NCBI GenBank assembly: GCA_029641185.1 | Contig: JAPWGK010000008.1 | Span: 1,426,001-1,490,000 of the forward strand | Reading direction: 5' to 3' | From: Pseudofabraea citricarpa | Lineage: Eukaryota; Ascomycota; Leotiomycetes; Helotiales; Dermateaceae | DNA length: 64,000 bases | Shown here: positions 63,675 to 64,000 of the stretch, piece by piece | Position numbering within the stretch: position 1 is the first letter of the stretch | Layout of the letters: each line of letters starts with the position of its first letter | The notes under the pieces: generated by a model | The model's input: only the letters and a program-made list of their open reading frames with translations | Databases searched by the model: none | Told to the model about the DNA's origin: nothing | Program-made: the position numbers and the translations under genes

Positions 63675-63860
63675 TATAAGGGTAATTATAAGTAGAATAT
63701 TATAATATTATAATATAATTTATCTCTAAGAAAAAAAGAGGAATTTACTCTTAAAATATATATATAAGCTAGACGCGGCCCGATTATTAGGTAATATTAT
63801 AATAATAACACGTATACTAGCTAACTAATTAGTTAGGTAATAGAACTATTATTATAATTT
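63675..63860 (-). repeat. Gypsy 5' LTR (right copy)
   Basis: 186 bp, colinear with 56,700-56,885. The differences that I can see are mostly C/T and G/A transitions, with one exception (A versus T) at the terminal base. On the minus strand it ends ACCCTTATA, where TA replaces the canonical CA. Confidence 0.95.
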
Positions 63861-63865
63861 ATTTA
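63861..63865. repeat. Target-site duplication of the gypsy element, right
   Basis: ATTTA, identical to the five bases preceding the left LTR at 56,695-56,699. Confidence 0.8.
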
Positions 63866-64000
63866 CTTTTATAAAATCTCTACTTTATTTATATAAGTAA
63901 GGTTTAAAACCTAATATCTTTTTATATATTTTAAACGATTATTTATATATAATAAAGGTTCTTATAATAAATTATTTATATAGCTTAGCTTTCTTCTTTA
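63866..64000. other. Flank to the right of the gypsy insertion
   Basis: This would have been contiguous with 56,694 before the gypsy insertion and could be the continuation of the Helitron or its target. It is too short and too AT-rich to identify. Confidence 0.3.

Larger units (their letters stand above)
56700..63860 (-). mobile_element. Ty3/gypsy chromovirus LTR retrotransposon, RIP-inactivated
   Basis: Two 186-bp LTRs and ATTTA target duplications bound a 6.8-kb interior. On the minus strand the order is gag/protease region, RT, RNase H, integrase, chromodomain, which is the chromovirus order found in MAGGY-like fungal elements. RT, RNase H, integrase and chromodomain motifs all lie in one frame (codon first bases divisible by 3) over about 3 kb. 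About 1.6 kb between the chromodomain and the 3' LTR is unexplained. The chromodomain is known to direct such elements to heterochromatin, which fits the location. Confidence 0.97.
1..64000. other. AT-rich block saturated by repeat-induced point mutation (RIP)
   Basis: The whole window has one base-composition style: very AT-rich, TpA-dominated, with CpA and TpG nearly eliminated but CpG, CpT and CpC kept. In bases 1-600 I count one CpA, no TpG and six CpG. This is the signature of RIP, the premeiotic C-to-T process of Pezizomycotina that acts on duplicated DNA with a CpA preference. Loss of TpG removes ATG starts and TGA stops; loss of CpA turns CAA/CAG into TAA/TAG. No GC-balanced island interrupts the block, so no active host gene is expected. 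Such blocks are known as AT isochores, pericentromeres, subtelomeres or accessory regions; the sequence does not tell which applies here. Confidence 0.95.

Noticed and set aside
1..64000. Mitochondrial, plasmid or apicoplast origin because of extreme AT content
   Set aside because: No respiratory-chain, rRNA or tRNA genes are visible, and the bias is specifically CpA/TpG loss with CpG kept. Nuclear LTR elements with a chromodomain and a Helitron are present.
1..64000. Alternative genetic code in which TAA and TAG encode glutamine
   Set aside because: TAA/TAG occur at family-conserved Trp and Arg positions as well as Gln, and catalytic Asp, His and Cys are altered in the same TpG/CpA manner; RIP explains all of these together.

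Overview
This window is a filamentous-ascomycete (Pezizomycotina-type) AT-rich block saturated by repeat-induced point mutation (RIP). CpA and its complement TpG are almost gone and TpA is everywhere, while CpG, CpT and CpC survive. In the first 600 bases I count one CpA, no TpG and six CpG. ATG and TGA are therefore nearly absent, glutamine and tryptophan codons have become TAA/TAG, and no gene here can be expressed intact. I see no rRNA, tRNA, CRISPR array or promoter. All coding features are relics, read by treating TAA/TAG as former CAA/CAG/TGG/CGA. The species cannot be named from this sequence.

Left part (1-24.6 kb). Tandem arrays (196-bp, 13-bp, about 121-bp and about 97-bp units) fill much of the first 4.2 kb. 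An unidentified plus-strand relic of about 1,200 codons follows (5.88-9.53 kb). Then come two related unidentified genes in opposite orientation (11.6-13.0 kb plus, 17.9-19.3 kb minus). They flank an 88-bp tandem array and a minus-strand gene with exact 60-bp (20-residue) repeats.

Middle part (24.6-43.7 kb). A 4.6-4.9 kb element of unknown class is present as two direct copies (25.0-29.6 and 30.9-35.8 kb). Each carries a minus-strand low-complexity, gag-like segment and a second open segment. The two copies differ in the number of 39-residue repeats. A 13-bp minisatellite with higher-order structure lies at 36.5-37.2 kb. Minus-strand relics with in-phase repeats lie at 39.1 and 41.9-42.9 kb.

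Right part (43.7-64 kb) is a transposon cluster whose classes can be recognised. A Ty1/copia element on the minus strand (43,736-51,437) has 197-bp LTRs and TATTA target duplications. A Helitron on the plus strand (about 51.6-56.7 kb) has a Rep/HUH nuclease and a Pif1-type helicase. A chromodomain-bearing Ty3/gypsy element on the minus strand (56,700-63,860) has 186-bp LTRs and ATTTA target duplications. In both LTR elements the pol domains stay in a single reading frame across about 3 kb, so the decay is almost wholly by transitions. Both reverse transcriptases have lost the catalytic Asp-Asp pair to Asn-Asn, and the Helitron HUH histidines have become tyrosines. Both LTR elements also carry an unexplained 1.6-1.9 kb segment between the end of pol and the 3' LTR. 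In the copia element this segment reads as an antisense unidentified gene.
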